Shown here piece by piece: positions 26,865 to 36,080 of a DNA stretch of 64,000 nucleotides (its first letter is position 1; the number at the start of each line of letters is the position of its first letter). Source of the DNA: Streptomyces hokutonensis (lineage in GTDB: Bacteria; Actinomycetota; Actinomycetes; Streptomycetales; Streptomycetaceae); NCBI RefSeq assembly GCF_000376565.1, contig NZ_BARG01000052.1:124001-188000 (forward strand), in the 5' to 3' direction. A model generated the notes under the pieces. It ran no database searches. It saw only the letters and a program-made list of their open reading frames with translations, and was not told the origin of the DNA. Position numbers and translations under genes: made by a program.

Positions 26865-27874
26865 CGCGCGGCCTCCAACTGCGCGGGGCGCCAGCCCAGT
26901 TCGGGTGCGACCAGGTGGAGTACGTCGTGCAGGATCTGTTCGTACTCCTCCCGCCGGAACTCGTACGGCAGCTCAAGGCGCAGCTCCGAGACCGCCGACA
27001 CCACCGGGTCCGCGGCCAGTTGCTCCAGGATCTGCTCCGCCGTGCCGACCACATCGGGTGCGAACAGGGTCCGCCTCGGGCCCTGCGGGGCGAGGGTGCG
27101 GGCGTGACGGCTGTCGGCGTACGTCCGGTAGCGGGCGCGGGTGGCCCGGTCGGCGCTGTCGAACGGGACGACGACGCGGCCCACCGCGACACGGGCGGTG
27201 GGCTGGACGCGCCGGTACTCGGTGAGCAGGTTCGACTGGGCCGTGGTGAAGTCGTCGGTGTTCTCGCCGGTGACGATGTTCCCGGACAGCAGGTTGAGGC
27301 CGCTCTCACCGGCCCAGCGGGCCGAGCGCAGGCTACCGCCGCCGTACCAAATGCGGTCCACCAGGCCGGGGTTGTGCGGTTGCAGGCGCGGGCGCTGGGT
27401 GTTGCCCGGTGACTCGATCACCGTGTCCGGGCCGCCGAGGTAGTCGCCGCGCAGGTTGTCGACGACGCGGGCGACCCTGCCGTACGACAGGTCGAAGGTA
27501 CGCCAGTCGCCGTCGTAGACGAGGTCGCCCAGGAGTTCGGCGTGCGGCATGCCGGTGCTGAAGCCGACCTGGAGCCGGCCACGGGACAGTACGTCGGCCA
27601 GCGCCAGGTCCTCGGCGAGCCGGAACGGGCTCTCGTAGCCGATCGGGATGACCGCGGTCCCCAACTCGACGCGCTGGGTGCGTTGTCCGGCCGCGGCGAG
27701 GAACACCGCGGCCGAACCGACGCCGTGTTCGAGGTGCCGTTGCCGGATCCACGCGCCGTCGTAGCCCAACCGCTCGCCGTACTCGAAGAGTTGGAGGGTC
27801 TCCTCTAGGCCGGTGTACGGGTCGTCGTCGGCGAAGTTGCCCGGGGTGAGGAAGGCGAGGGAGGTGATGGTCAT
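26861..27874 (-). CDS. LLM-class FMN-dependent oxidoreductase
   Basis: This 337-residue luciferase-like monooxygenase has the family segments YGERLGYDGAWIRQRHLEHG, VELGTAVIPIGYESPFRLAEDLA and LSRGRLQVGFSTGMPHAEL. It would use reduced flavin and O2 on a small organic substrate. It belongs to a different branch from the SsuD-like enzyme at 7186 and the DmoA-like pair at 46851 and 48194. The ATG overlaps the ATPase stop (ATGA). Its operon is under the SAM riboswitch and cysteine leader near 33.5 kb, so sulfur release from the imported compound is the likely role, though unproven. Confidence 0.85.
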   Translation of the reverse strand: MTITSLAFLTPGNFADDDPYTGLEETLQLFEYGERLGYDGAWIRQRHLEHGVGSAAVFLAAAGQRTQRVELGTAVIPIGYESPFRLAEDLALADVLSRGRLQVGFSTGMPHAELLGDLVYDGDWRTFDLSYGRVARVVDNLRGDYLGGPDTVIESPGNTQRPRLQPHNPGLVDRIWYGGGSLRSARWAGESGLNLLSGNIVTGENTDDFTTAQSNLLTEYRRVQPTARVAVGRVVVPFDSADRATRARYRTYADSRHARTLAPQGPRRTLFAPDVVGTAEQILEQLAADPVVSAVSELRLELPYEFRREEYEQILHDVLHLVAPELGWRPAQLEAAR

Positions 27875-29592
27875 GCGGTCTGCGTCCTCAGGTCGTGGTC
27901 GTCCCGGCGGCCGGGGATCGCCGCGAGCAGCTCGCGGGTGTACTCGTGGCGGGGGTGCTTGAACAGGTCGTCGGGGGCGCCTGTCTCGACGATGCGGCCC
28001 GCCCGCATGACCGCGACCTCGTGCGCTATCTGCCGTACGACGGCCAGGTCGTGCGAGATGAACAGGTACGCCACTCCGGTGTCGGCCTGCAACTCGGCCA
28101 GCAGGTCCAGGACTTGGGCCTGGACGGAGACGTCGAGCGCGGACACCGGCTCGTCGCACACCACCAGGTCGGGGGAGAGGGCGAGGGCCCGCGCGATCGC
28201 GACGCGCTGCCGCTGACCGCCGGAGAGTTCCGCCGGGCGGCGGTCCAGGGTCGCGGCGGGCAGGGCGACCCGGTCGAGAAGTTCCCGCGCCCGGTCCAGC
28301 CGGGAGGTGCGGTCGCCGACTTTGAAGGCACGCAGCGGTTCGGTGATCACCTCGCCGATGGAGAAACGGGGGTCGAGCGAGGCGTACGGGTTCTGGTAGA
28401 CGAGCTGGGCGCGTCGGCGCAGTTGCCTGGCCTGTGCGCCCCTGGCAGTGGTGACGTCGGTACCGTCGAACAGGATGTGTCCGGCGCTGGCGTCGGTGAG
28501 GCGGAGCACCAGGCGGGCGGTGGTCGACTTGCCCGAGCCGGATTCGCCCACCAGGGCGAGGGTGCGGCCGCGGTGGAGAGTGAGGCTGACGTCGTCGACG
28601 GCACGCAGCGTGCGGGACTCGCCGTTCGCGCGGGGCAGCCTGAACTCCTTGACCGCGTTGCGGAGTTCGACCAGCGGTGTTGTGCCGGTGGGCGGGGGTG
28701 CGGTGGCCTTGGTGCGGGGGATCGCGGTCGTCAGGCTCGGCGCGCTGGCCAACAGGCGTCTGGTGTAGTCGTGTTGGGGATCGGCGAGGACCTCACGGGT
28801 CGCTCCGGCCTCGACCACCCGCCCCTGGGACATGACGACGAGGCGCTGTGCCCGGTCGGCGGCCACGCCGAGATCGTGGGTCACCAGCAGGATCGCGGTG
28901 CCCAACTCCTCGGTGAGGCCCTGGAGATGGTCGAGGATGACGCGTTGCACGGTGACGTCGAGCGCGCTGGTCGGCTCGTCCGCCACGATCAGCCTCGGCC
29001 GCGCGGCGATGGCGATCGCGATCAGGGCGCGCTGCCGCATGCCGCCGGAGAGTTCGTGCGGGTACTGCCGGGCCCGGGTGGCCGCGTCCGGCAGTCCGGC
29101 CCGGTGCAGGATGTCGATCGCCTCCGCCGGCGCGGAGCGGCGGGTCGCGAGACCGTGGATGCGCAGCACCTCGGCGACCTGCTCACCGATGCGTTTGACC
29201 GGATTGAGGGACACCGACGGGTCCTGGGGCACCAGGCCGATCTGCGCGCCGCGCACGGTACGCAGCTCCGCCTCGCTCAGCGCGGTGAGGTCGTGCCGGC
29301 CGAAGCGGATCGTGCCCGCGTCGATCGTGGCGTTGGCCGCCAGCAGCCGGGTGATCGCATGCGCGGTGGTGCTCTTGCCGGACCCGGACTCCCCGACCAC
29401 CGCGGTCACTTCGCCCGGGCGTACGTCGAGATCGACGTCCCGCACGGCTGCTACGGTGCCGCCGCGGGTGCGGTACGACACGGACAGACCGCGTATCTCC
29501 AGCGCGGCGCCCTCGCCGGGGTCCGGGTCGGTGCTCGGTGTCGTGCTCAAGTCCTCATCCGTTCCAGGTGTGTTCGGCGGGCGGTCGCTCAT
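27871..29592 (-). CDS. Dual ABC ATP-binding protein (DppD-DppF fusion)
   Basis: This 573-residue ATPase has two nucleotide-binding domains. The first shows [18 protein letters not shown] and ADEPTSALD. The second shows [18 protein letters not shown] and [10 protein letters not shown] 30-residue Pro/Asp/Thr-rich stretch precedes the first domain, and there is no cysteine tail. Both ends overlap neighbouring genes by 4 nt. It powers the importer whose lipoprotein is at 31478. Confidence 0.92.
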   Translation of the reverse strand: MSDRPPNTPGTDEDLSTTPSTDPDPGEGAALEIRGLSVSYRTRGGTVAAVRDVDLDVRPGEVTAVVGESGSGKSTTAHAITRLLAANATIDAGTIRFGRHDLTALSEAELRTVRGAQIGLVPQDPSVSLNPVKRIGEQVAEVLRIHGLATRRSAPAEAIDILHRAGLPDAATRARQYPHELSGGMRQRALIAIAIAARPRLIVADEPTSALDVTVQRVILDHLQGLTEELGTAILLVTHDLGVAADRAQRLVVMSQGRVVEAGATREVLADPQHDYTRRLLASAPSLTTAIPRTKATAPPPTGTTPLVELRNAVKEFRLPRANGESRTLRAVDDVSLTLHRGRTLALVGESGSGKSTTARLVLRLTDASAGHILFDGTDVTTARGAQARQLRRRAQLVYQNPYASLDPRFSIGEVITEPLRAFKVGDRTSRLDRARELLDRVALPAATLDRRPAELSGGQRQRVAIARALALSPDLVVCDEPVSALDVSVQAQVLDLLAELQADTGVAYLFISHDLAVVRQIAHEVAVMRAGRIVETGAPDDLFKHPRHEYTRELLAAIPGRRDDHDLRTQTA

Positions 29593-30518
29593 GACTGCCG
29601 GGACCATTCGCCGTCCAGCGCGCGTGCGATGCGGTTGGTGGCGAGCACGGTCGCCGCGATCGCGAGCCCGGGCAGCGCCGTCAACCACCAGGCGTTGGCG
29701 AGGTAATTGCGGCCGTCGGAGATCAACGTGCCCCACTCCGGGGCCGGTGGTGGGGCGCCGTAGCCGAGGAAGCTCAGGGCCGACACGGCGAGGATCGAGG
29801 AGCCGAAGTCGAGGGTGGCCAGGACGATCACCGGGCCCGCCGCGTTGGGCAGCACATGTCGGCCCAGCACCGAGTACCAGCGGGCCCCGCACGAGCGCGA
29901 GGCCTCGACGAAGACCGCCTGCCGCACCCGCAGCACCTCGGCCCGAGTGACCCGCGCGAAGCTCGCCACGCTGGCGATACCGACCGCGACCGCCACCTTG
30001 ACCGTGCCGTAGCCGAGCGCGGTGACCAGGGCCAGGGAGAGGAACAGCGCCGGGATGGAGAGGAGTACGTCGACGAAGCGCATCAGCACGTCGTCGATCC
30101 AGCGGCCCACGAAACCGGCGATCAGCCCGATGAGACTGCCGACCACGAAGGCGACCGCGACCGCGATGAGGGTTGCCTTCAGGGAGAGCTGGGCGCCGTG
30201 GACGACCCGGGAGAACACGTCACGGCCCAGTTCGTCCGTGCCGAACCAGTGCGCGCCGCTAGGGCCCCGGAAGTTCTGCGACGGCACGCCCGCCAGCGGG
30301 TCCCGGGAGGTGAACAGGCCCGGCCAGAACGACGCCAGCACCACCAGGACGAGGACCAGGACCGACAGCAGCAGACCGGGGCGGCGCACCACGAACCGCA
30401 GGACCCGGCGCGCGTCGACTCGGCGCGCGGTCCCGGAGCTGCCGGGCCCAGGTTCGACCGGCCGCGCGAGGCCGAGCGCGGCATCGGCGGCGGTGTCGTC
30501 GACAAGACCCTGACTCAT
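29589..30518 (-). CDS. ABC transporter permease, DppC type
   Basis: This 309-residue inner-membrane permease has an N-terminal cytoplasmic tail of about 40 residues, a first helix (LLLSVLVLVLVVLASFWPGLF), the segment HWFGTDELGRDVFSRVVHGAQ, and a transport domain with EAA loop AVFVEASRSCGARWYSVLGR and FLGYGAPPP. ATGA overlaps join it to the DppB gene upstream and the ATPase downstream. Confidence 0.92.
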   Translation of the reverse strand: MSQGLVDDTAADAALGLARPVEPGPGSSGTARRVDARRVLRFVVRRPGLLLSVLVLVLVVLASFWPGLFTSRDPLAGVPSQNFRGPSGAHWFGTDELGRDVFSRVVHGAQLSLKATLIAVAVAFVVGSLIGLIAGFVGRWIDDVLMRFVDVLLSIPALFLSLALVTALGYGTVKVAVAVGIASVASFARVTRAEVLRVRQAVFVEASRSCGARWYSVLGRHVLPNAAGPVIVLATLDFGSSILAVSALSFLGYGAPPPAPEWGTLISDGRNYLANAWWLTALPGLAIAATVLATNRIARALDGEWSRQS

Positions 30519-31474
30519 ACGGCTACCGCCTTCCGGCCCGAGGCCACCACGATCCGCGGGTCGAGCAGCGGATAGACGAGATCGACGAGCAGGTTCGTCA
30601 GGACGAAGATCAGCGCCCCGAACACCACCACCCCCTGCACCAGCGGGATGTCCTGGGCCGTGACCGCGGCGGCCGTCACCCGACCGAGGCCGTCACGCGA
30701 GAACACCGTCTCGACGACCACCGAACCGGCGATCAACTGCCCCACCAGCAGGCCGACCACGGTCAATGCCGGCAGGGACGCGTTGCGCAGGGCGTGCCGC
30801 AGATGGACCCGCCACCGCCCGGCGCCCTTGGCGCGGGCGGTCTCCACATAGGCCTGGTCCAGCGCGGTGAGCAGGCTCTTGGCGAGCACCTGTGCCACCT
30901 GCGCACCGGTCGGGATCGCCAGCGTCAGGGCGGGCAGGACCAGCCCCCGTAGCCCGTCGTTGCCGAACGCGGGGAACCAGTGCAACCGGAACGAGAACGA
31001 CTCGACGAGCAGCAGCCCCACCCAGAACGTCGGGACCGACACCCCCAATGGCGGCAGCGACAGCAGCAGTTGACGCAGCCAGCGGCGTGAGGTGTAGGTC
31101 GCCACGACCGCCAGTCCGCCGCCGAGCAGCACGGCGAGGAGCAGCGCGGCACCGGTCAGCTGGAGGGTCTGCGGGAGGGCGTCGGCCAGCGTCGAGGACA
31201 CCGGCCGACCGGTGGAGACCGAGTCGCCGAAGTCCCCGCGCACCGCCCGGCCGAGGTAGTCCGCGTACTGCACCAGAATCGGCTTGTCGAAGCCGTACTC
31301 GTGGCGCAGCGCGGCGAGTTGGGCCGGATCGACCGTCCCGGAGTCCATTCCGGCACTGGCCATCGCCGTGACCGGATCGCCCGGCAGGAAGTCGAGGACC
31401 AGGAAGGACACCGTGTAGGCGGCCCACAGCACCCCGACCGCCTGGGCGAGCCGTTTGATCGCGTAGCGGCGCAT
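30515..31474 (-). CDS. ABC transporter permease, DppB type
   Basis: This 319-residue permease starts MRRYAIKRLAQAVGVLWAAY, followed by a first membrane helix and the RGDFGDSVSTGRPV extracytoplasmic segment. The EAA loop is QAYVETARAKGAGRWRVHLR. The end DPRIV is typical. Its start lies three bases after the lipoprotein stop. It forms the channel with the DppC gene. Confidence 0.92.
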   Translation of the reverse strand: MRRYAIKRLAQAVGVLWAAYTVSFLVLDFLPGDPVTAMASAGMDSGTVDPAQLAALRHEYGFDKPILVQYADYLGRAVRGDFGDSVSTGRPVSSTLADALPQTLQLTGAALLLAVLLGGGLAVVATYTSRRWLRQLLLSLPPLGVSVPTFWVGLLLVESFSFRLHWFPAFGNDGLRGLVLPALTLAIPTGAQVAQVLAKSLLTALDQAYVETARAKGAGRWRVHLRHALRNASLPALTVVGLLVGQLIAGSVVVETVFSRDGLGRVTAAAVTAQDIPLVQGVVVFGALIFVLTNLLVDLVYPLLDPRIVVASGRKAVAV

Positions 31475-31477
31475 GTG

Positions 31478-33097
31478 TCAGCCGATCCAGGTGTCGTGCA
31501 GCTGGATCCGACTGGAGGCGTCGAAGTTCAGGTTGTGTACCTTCTTCGCCACGCCGATCTGCGTCTGGAGCTCCACCACCGGCACGTCGTAGGCGTTCCG
31601 CACGATCAACTGCTGCGCCTGCTCCACCAGTTGGCTGCGCTTGGTGGCGTCGGTGGTCGCCGCCTGCCCGGTCAGCGCGGTGTCCAGCGGGGTCGTGGGA
31701 AGGCGGTAGAAGTTGGCGAGCTCGGTGGAGAAGGAACTGCGCAGGATGTCCGGGTCGGCGCGGGTCACGTTGCTCCATACGGCGTCGTAGTCGCCGGACT
31801 GAAGTGTCGGGGTGAGCTGGGTGACCTGGACCTGCTTGAGCGTCAGGCCGACTCCGACAGCCTTGAGTTGCTGCTGGATCAGCTCCAACGCGGGCTGGTT
31901 CGTGGCCGAGTTGGGGATCCAGTCGACCGTCAGGCTCAGCTTCTTGCCGTCCTTCGTCCGGATGCCGTCGCTGCCGGCCTTCCAACCGGCCGCGTCCAGC
32001 AGGGACTTCGCCTTGGCCGCGTCGGTCGTCAGGTCCGAGGACAGGTCGGCGTAGTCGGGTGTGGTGTGGGCCAGGATGCTGGTCGCGGGCTGGGTGCCGG
32101 TCGGGAACACCGTGTCGGCGATCTGCTTGCGGTCGATGGCGAATCCGATGGCCTGGCGGACTCGCGCGTCCTTCAGCACCGGCCGCGAGTTGTTGAAGGC
32201 CAGGCCGAACACGACTCCGGGATTGGCCCGCCGTTGAAGGGTTACCTGACCGCCCTTGAGGGCCGCCTCGTTGGCCTTGCCGACGCTGCTGATCGCGTCC
32301 ACCTGACCCGACTGGAGGCTGCCTGCCCGAACTCCCGCCTCGGGTACGACCTTGAAGACCACCTTGTCGAGATAGGCCTCGCCGCTCTTGGTCCACCGTG
32401 AGGACCCCCAGGCGTACCCGGTGCGCTTGGCGAGCGTGATCGACTGGTTCTGCACGTACTGCTTCAGCACGAAGGGCCCGGAGCCGACCACCCCCTGGCT
32501 GCACTTCTCCTGAGGCGACTTCTTCGCGCTCGCCGACGACTCGATGCCCAGCGAGTGCGTCGAAGTGGCTTGCAGGAACTGGGCGTTGGGCTGCTGGAAG
32601 GTCACCTTGACGGTGAGCGGATCGACCACGGTCGTGCTCTTCACGCCGCTCAGATAGCCCTCGGCGAGGGTGCCCAGCGCGCCGAGCTTCGGCACCGCGT
32701 CGAAGTTGTCCTTGACCACCTGCGCGGTCAGCTTGGACCCGTCGCTGAAGGTGACACCCGATCTGAGATGGAACGTGAACGTGGTCGCGTCGGAGCTGAT
32801 GTCCCAGCTCTTCGCCAGCCACGGCACGATCTTGCCGGTCGCGGGGTCCTGGTCGGTGAGGGAGTCCACGATCTGCCGTACTGAGTAGATGGTGTCGTTG
32901 CTGGCCACCTGCTGCGGGTCCACGCAGCCGGCGTCGGAGCCCACCGCGAATGTGAGGGTGCCACCGGACCTGGCCTGTCCGCCGCCGCTGTCGGAGCCGC
33001 CGCCTCCCGATCCGCAGGCGGTCAGCAGGACGCTGGTGGTCAGGAGGGCGGCCAGCGCCGTCCAACGGGTGGGTCGGATATCCGGATGTGCTCTCAC
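31478..33097 (-). CDS. ABC transporter substrate-binding lipoprotein (SBP family 5)
   Basis: This 539-residue binding protein has a signal peptide ending in lipobox LLTAC (C28) followed by a Gly/Ser linker. The mature part has the family segments DARVRQAIGFAIDRKQIADTVFP and AKSLLDAAGWK. The GTG at 33097 is chosen because AGGAG lies eight bases upstream; a GTG at 33121 lacks one. It is the first structural gene after the riboswitch and leader peptide, 235 nt downstream of the leader stop. Confidence 0.92.
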   Translation of the reverse strand: MRAHPDIRPTRWTALAALLTTSVLLTACGSGGGGSDSGGGQARSGGTLTFAVGSDAGCVDPQQVASNDTIYSVRQIVDSLTDQDPATGKIVPWLAKSWDISSDATTFTFHLRSGVTFSDGSKLTAQVVKDNFDAVPKLGALGTLAEGYLSGVKSTTVVDPLTVKVTFQQPNAQFLQATSTHSLGIESSASAKKSPQEKCSQGVVGSGPFVLKQYVQNQSITLAKRTGYAWGSSRWTKSGEAYLDKVVFKVVPEAGVRAGSLQSGQVDAISSVGKANEAALKGGQVTLQRRANPGVVFGLAFNNSRPVLKDARVRQAIGFAIDRKQIADTVFPTGTQPATSILAHTTPDYADLSSDLTTDAAKAKSLLDAAGWKAGSDGIRTKDGKKLSLTVDWIPNSATNQPALELIQQQLKAVGVGLTLKQVQVTQLTPTLQSGDYDAVWSNVTRADPDILRSSFSTELANFYRLPTTPLDTALTGQAATTDATKRSQLVEQAQQLIVRNAYDVPVVELQTQIGVAKKVHNLNFDASSRIQLHDTWIG

Positions 33098-33332
33098 GGA
33101 CAGTGCTCCTACTCGTGTCACTACGCATGTGGTGCCCGGTGGATCACGGCTGCGCGCGGGCGCGCCGCTCCGGTCGGCGCAACGCCGAGGACGGGCAGTG
33201 CAGTTGGGGGGGCAGGCGGGAAGGGACGCGGCGGTTGCGGATCGGGTCCGTGAGCACGGACAGGACCGCGAGAGGCTGCGGGAGAACGCCTACGGGGCCG
33301 CGACAGACGTCAGACGGACGTGGTCAAGGCGG

Positions 33333-33473
33333 TCAGGCGCGACACAGACAGCTGGTGAAGCGCTGCAGGTCGATGTGGCGGCGGCGCGAGAACCGGGAGA
33401 ACACTGTCGCGGCCGTCAGGGAAACGATGGAGACACTCGGGTCACTGCTGTGTCGCACGACCGTCCTCCACAT
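33333..33473 (-). CDS. Cysteine leader peptide
   Basis: The frame ends SRRRHIDLQRFTSCLCRA, nearly the same block as the leader at 9010 (RRHVDLLLVSSCLCHS). The ATG at 33473 gives 46 residues. A GTG at 33458, six bases after GGAGG, gives 41 residues and is the better start. It lies between the SAM riboswitch and the binding-protein gene, the same order as in the 9-kb operon. Ribosome stalling at the Cys codons when tRNA-Cys is uncharged is the expected mechanism. Confidence 0.75.
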   Translation of the reverse strand: MWRTVVRHSSDPSVSIVSLTAATVFSRFSRRRHIDLQRFTSCLCRA

Positions 33474-33489
33474 CTCCGACCCGGCCACA

Positions 33490-33605
33490 GGGCCTCGCGC
33501 TTGCAGAGATCCTCGGTGATCCTGCCGGGCTTTCACCTGGAGCACCCCACCGCGTCGGAGGGTTGCCGGTCAGCAAGCCAGGGCTTCACGCTGACACTCG
33601 ATGCC
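33490..33605 (-). promoter_or_regulatory. SAM-IV-type riboswitch
   Basis: Reading the minus strand, the segment has GTCAGCGTGAAGCCC, GGCTTGCTGACCGGCAACCC, GGTGGGGTGCTCCAGGTGA and, after a spacer, GCAAGCGCG. This is the SAM-IV core with its pseudoknot segment, closer to the consensus than the copy at 8850. It starts at the predicted transcription start of the promoter just upstream and controls the operon down to 26861. Confidence 0.9.
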
Positions 33606-33612
33606 GATCGTG

Positions 33613-33642
33613 ATCGTACGGAGCGTCGTCCTCGTACGTCAA
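33613..33642 (-). promoter_or_regulatory. Sigma70-like promoter of the riboswitch-controlled operon
   Basis: On the minus strand TTGACG (33642-33637) and TACGAT (33618-33613) are 18 nt apart. The predicted start near 33606 coincides with the first bases of the riboswitch. Confidence 0.65.
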
Positions 33643-33694
33643 TGCCGGGTGTGGGCCGACGAGAGGGGGAATCGACCGGACGGTCCGCTCCGGC

Positions 33695-33724
33695 TTGACC
33701 TTGACGCGCGCGTCAACTTCTACC
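33695..33724 (+). promoter_or_regulatory. MerR-type promoter with palindromic operator
   Basis: A -35 TTGACC (33695-33700) is followed by the perfect palindrome TTGACGCGCGCGTCAA (33701-33716) and a -10-like TCTACC (33719-33724) at an 18-nt gap, or CTACCG at 19. An operator lying between widely spaced -35 and -10 boxes is the hallmark of MerR-controlled promoters, and a MerR gene is second in this operon. Confidence 0.6.
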
Positions 33725-33782
33725 GTCGGTGGGCGCCGCCGCAAGGTGTGCGGCGCTCCGACCAGCCGTCAGGAGTCAGCAG

Positions 33783-34802
33783 ATGTCCGCGTCGAACATC
33801 CCCGCCACGCATCGCGAGGTACGTCTCGCCTCCCGTCCCGAAGGCGCCCTCGACTCCGGCCACTTCACCGTGGTGGAGGTTCCCGTCCCGCGACCGGGAC
33901 CAGGGCAGGTGCTGGTACGCAACAGCCTGATGAGCGTCGCCGCGTCGCTGCGCACCCTGATGAAGGAGGACGTGGGAATGCCTTTGCCGTCGTTCGAGGT
34001 CGGCCGGCCGCTGTCGGCTCCGGCGGTCGGCGAGGTGGTGACTGCCCCCGAGGGCGGGACCCTGCGCCCCGGTGATCCGGTGACGCACCGGGCGGGGTTC
34101 CGCGAGTACGCGGTGGTGGAGGCCGACGCGGTGCGACTCGTCGACCTGACGGTTCTGCCGGACCCGGTGGCGTACCTCTCGCAGGGCTCGGCCGCCTGGA
34201 TCGGCGTCGTCCGGGGAGCCGAAGTACGCGAGGGGGACACGGTGTTCGTCTCCGGCGCGGCGGGTGGACTCGGCACCCTGGCCGGGCAGTTCGCCCGCCT
34301 GCGCGGGGCGGGCCGCGTCATCGGCAGCACCAGTTCACAGCGCAAGGCCGACTACCTGGTCGGGACACTGGGATACGACGCGGTCGTGCTGCGCGGAGCC
34401 GGCCCGATCGAGGACCAGCTGCGCAAAGCGGCCCCCGAAGGCATCGACGCGGTCGTCGACACCGTCGGCGGGGAGCAGTTGCGGGCCGCGCTGGCCCTGG
34501 CCCGTCCCGGTGCCCGCGTGGGGCTCGTCGGAGCGCTCTCCGCGCAGGTGGCGGGTGAGAGCACGGCGCCCGTCGAGATCGACACCTACTCGCTCATCGT
34601 GCGGGGGATCCAGCTCCGCGGCATCAGCGGCGCGCGCCACCGGGACGCGCTCGCGGAATACCCGGAGACGTTCGGCCGCTGGATCAGGGAGGGCTCGGTC
34701 ACCGTCCCGCACACCCGGCTGTCCGGAATCGACCAGGCACCCCGCGCCCTGATGGAACTGCTCGAAGGACACCACATCGGCACGGTGGTCGTGGAGTTGT
34801 AG
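33783..34802 (+). CDS. NADP-dependent MDR-family oxidoreductase (CurA/PTGR-like)
   Basis: This 339-residue zinc-free medium-chain reductase has the nucleotide-binding segment VFVSGAAGGLGTLAGQFARLRG and the core KADYLVGTLGYDAV, as in enzymes that reduce conjugated double bonds (CurA, leukotriene/prostaglandin reductases). The ATG at 33783 follows AGGAG by seven bases. The MerR gene follows 30 nt downstream, and the promoter carries a MerR-type palindrome, so it is probably induced by a reactive or electrophilic compound. Confidence 0.85.
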   Translation: MSASNIPATHREVRLASRPEGALDSGHFTVVEVPVPRPGPGQVLVRNSLMSVAASLRTLMKEDVGMPLPSFEVGRPLSAPAVGEVVTAPEGGTLRPGDPVTHRAGFREYAVVEADAVRLVDLTVLPDPVAYLSQGSAAWIGVVRGAEVREGDTVFVSGAAGGLGTLAGQFARLRGAGRVIGSTSSQRKADYLVGTLGYDAVVLRGAGPIEDQLRKAAPEGIDAVVDTVGGEQLRAALALARPGARVGLVGALSAQVAGESTAPVEIDTYSLIVRGIQLRGISGARHRDALAEYPETFGRWIREGSVTVPHTRLSGIDQAPRALMELLEGHHIGTVVVEL

Positions 34803-34832
34803 TCGCCGGCCACCCGACTCCTGGAGGACGGA

Positions 34833-35273
34833 ATGCGTATCGGCGACGCGGCGGCAGTTCTGGGTGTCACCACCCGCACCCTGCGCTACTACGAGCAGCG
34901 TGGCCTGGTCACGGCACGGCGTACGACGTCGGGACAGCGGGAGTACGGCGAGGAGGACGTACGGCGACTCCACGCCGTCCGCGAGCTGTTGGACTCCGGC
35001 CTCACCATCGGCGATGTCCGTCTCCTCATCGAGATCGTCGACGCGCTGCCCGACCGCCCGGAGGTGTCACAGGTCCGCAAGGGGCCCTATCCGGACACCT
35101 GCGTCGTCCCGCAGGTGGCCATCCGGCGGCTGGCCGATCTCGAGGCCCGTATCCGCGGATTGACGGAGGTTCGAGACCGCCTCGCAGACCGGCTCGACCT
35201 ACGGTTCGGTGTCCTGGTCGGCGAACTCATGGGCGTCGACGTCCCCATGAGCGATGCCCGGACGGGTTCCTGA
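34833..35273 (+). CDS. MerR-family transcriptional regulator
   Basis: This 146-residue regulator has an N-terminal MerR helix-turn-helix (RIGDAAAVLGVTTRTLRYYEQRGLV, residues 2-26), then the wing RTTSGQREYGEEDVRRL, and a coiled dimerisation helix. Only one cysteine is present, in PDTCVVP, so it does not look like a metal sensor. The start ATG has GGAGG upstream. It is co-transcribed with the reductase gene and probably controls both through the palindrome at 33701. Confidence 0.88.
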   Translation: MRIGDAAAVLGVTTRTLRYYEQRGLVTARRTTSGQREYGEEDVRRLHAVRELLDSGLTIGDVRLLIEIVDALPDRPEVSQVRKGPYPDTCVVPQVAIRRLADLEARIRGLTEVRDRLADRLDLRFGVLVGELMGVDVPMSDARTGS

Positions 35274-35368
35274 CCACGCCGTCACCTCGGTGCACCGTGT
35301 CGTCAACGGGCTGCTGCACGAACTGCGCAGGCGGAAGAGCGGAGCGGACCCCGGTTCGCGACACTTTC

Positions 35369-35397
35369 TTGAGCGTGCGTTCCAGATAGGTTACTGT
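35369..35397 (+). promoter_or_regulatory. Promoter of the TetR gene giving a leaderless mRNA
   Basis: TTGAGC (35369-35374) and TACTGT (35392-35397) are exactly 17 nt apart. The predicted start falls on the ATG at 35404, which explains why that gene has no good ribosome binding site. The imperfect dyad GAGCGTGCGTTC in the spacer may be the TetR operator. Confidence 0.5.
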
Positions 35398-35403
35398 CGA
35401 GGC

Positions 35404-35982
35404 ATGGCAAGGACCCGGGAATTCGACACCGAGGCGGCCGTGAGCCGCGCGATGGACCTGTTCTGGACGCGCGGCTACGAGGCCACCTCGGTGCGCGACC
35501 TGACCGGGCATCTCGGGATCGGCCAGGGGTCGCTGTACGCGGCGTTCGGCGACAAGGACGGCCTGTACCGGGCCGCGTTGGAGCACTACCGCAGCACTCT
35601 CGCGGCGGACGCCCTGCGGAGCCTCGACGAGGGCGCGGACGCCCGCTCCGCGATCCGCGCGATGCTCGTCGAACGGATCCGCATCGCGGTCGAGCACGGC
35701 GGCCGGGGCTGCCTCGCGGTCAACGGCGTCTGTGAGCGCCTGCCCAAGGACGCGGCGACCCGGCGCACGGTGTGCGACATGCAGGAGGCAAGCCGGGAGG
35801 CGCTCGCGGAGGTGCTGAGCGCGGCGGTGGAACGGGGCGAGATCACGACGGACCGCGACCCGCGGACCCTCGCCGCCTTCCTCGTCACCTTCCTCAACGG
35901 ACTGCTCGTCTCCGCGAAGATCACCCCGGATGCCCGCGCCCTCGAACCCCTCGTGGACGTCGCCCTGGCGGTCCTCGACTGA
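35404..35982 (+). CDS. TetR-family transcriptional regulator
   Basis: This 192-residue repressor-type protein has the TetR helix-turn-helix (TREFDTEAAVSRAMDLFWTRGYEATSV through GIGQGSLYAAFGDKDGLYRAAL) and an all-helical ligand domain containing RGCLAVNGVCER. The ATG at 35404 is chosen from the promoter geometry; longer upstream reading is not supported. Neighbours on the same strand are the MerR gene and an unrecognised gene at 36081, which may be its target. Confidence 0.9.
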   Translation: MARTREFDTEAAVSRAMDLFWTRGYEATSVRDLTGHLGIGQGSLYAAFGDKDGLYRAALEHYRSTLAADALRSLDEGADARSAIRAMLVERIRIAVEHGGRGCLAVNGVCERLPKDAATRRTVCDMQEASREALAEVLSAAVERGEITTDRDPRTLAAFLVTFLNGLLVSAKITPDARALEPLVDVALAVLD

Positions 35983-36080
35983 TCTTTTCGTGCCCTTAAT
36001 CCGTATCGATCGATCCAGAAAGCTGCTGCTCCGCTCTTCTTTCAGCCCCACACCACTTCCTCGACCACACCGGAGGACCC

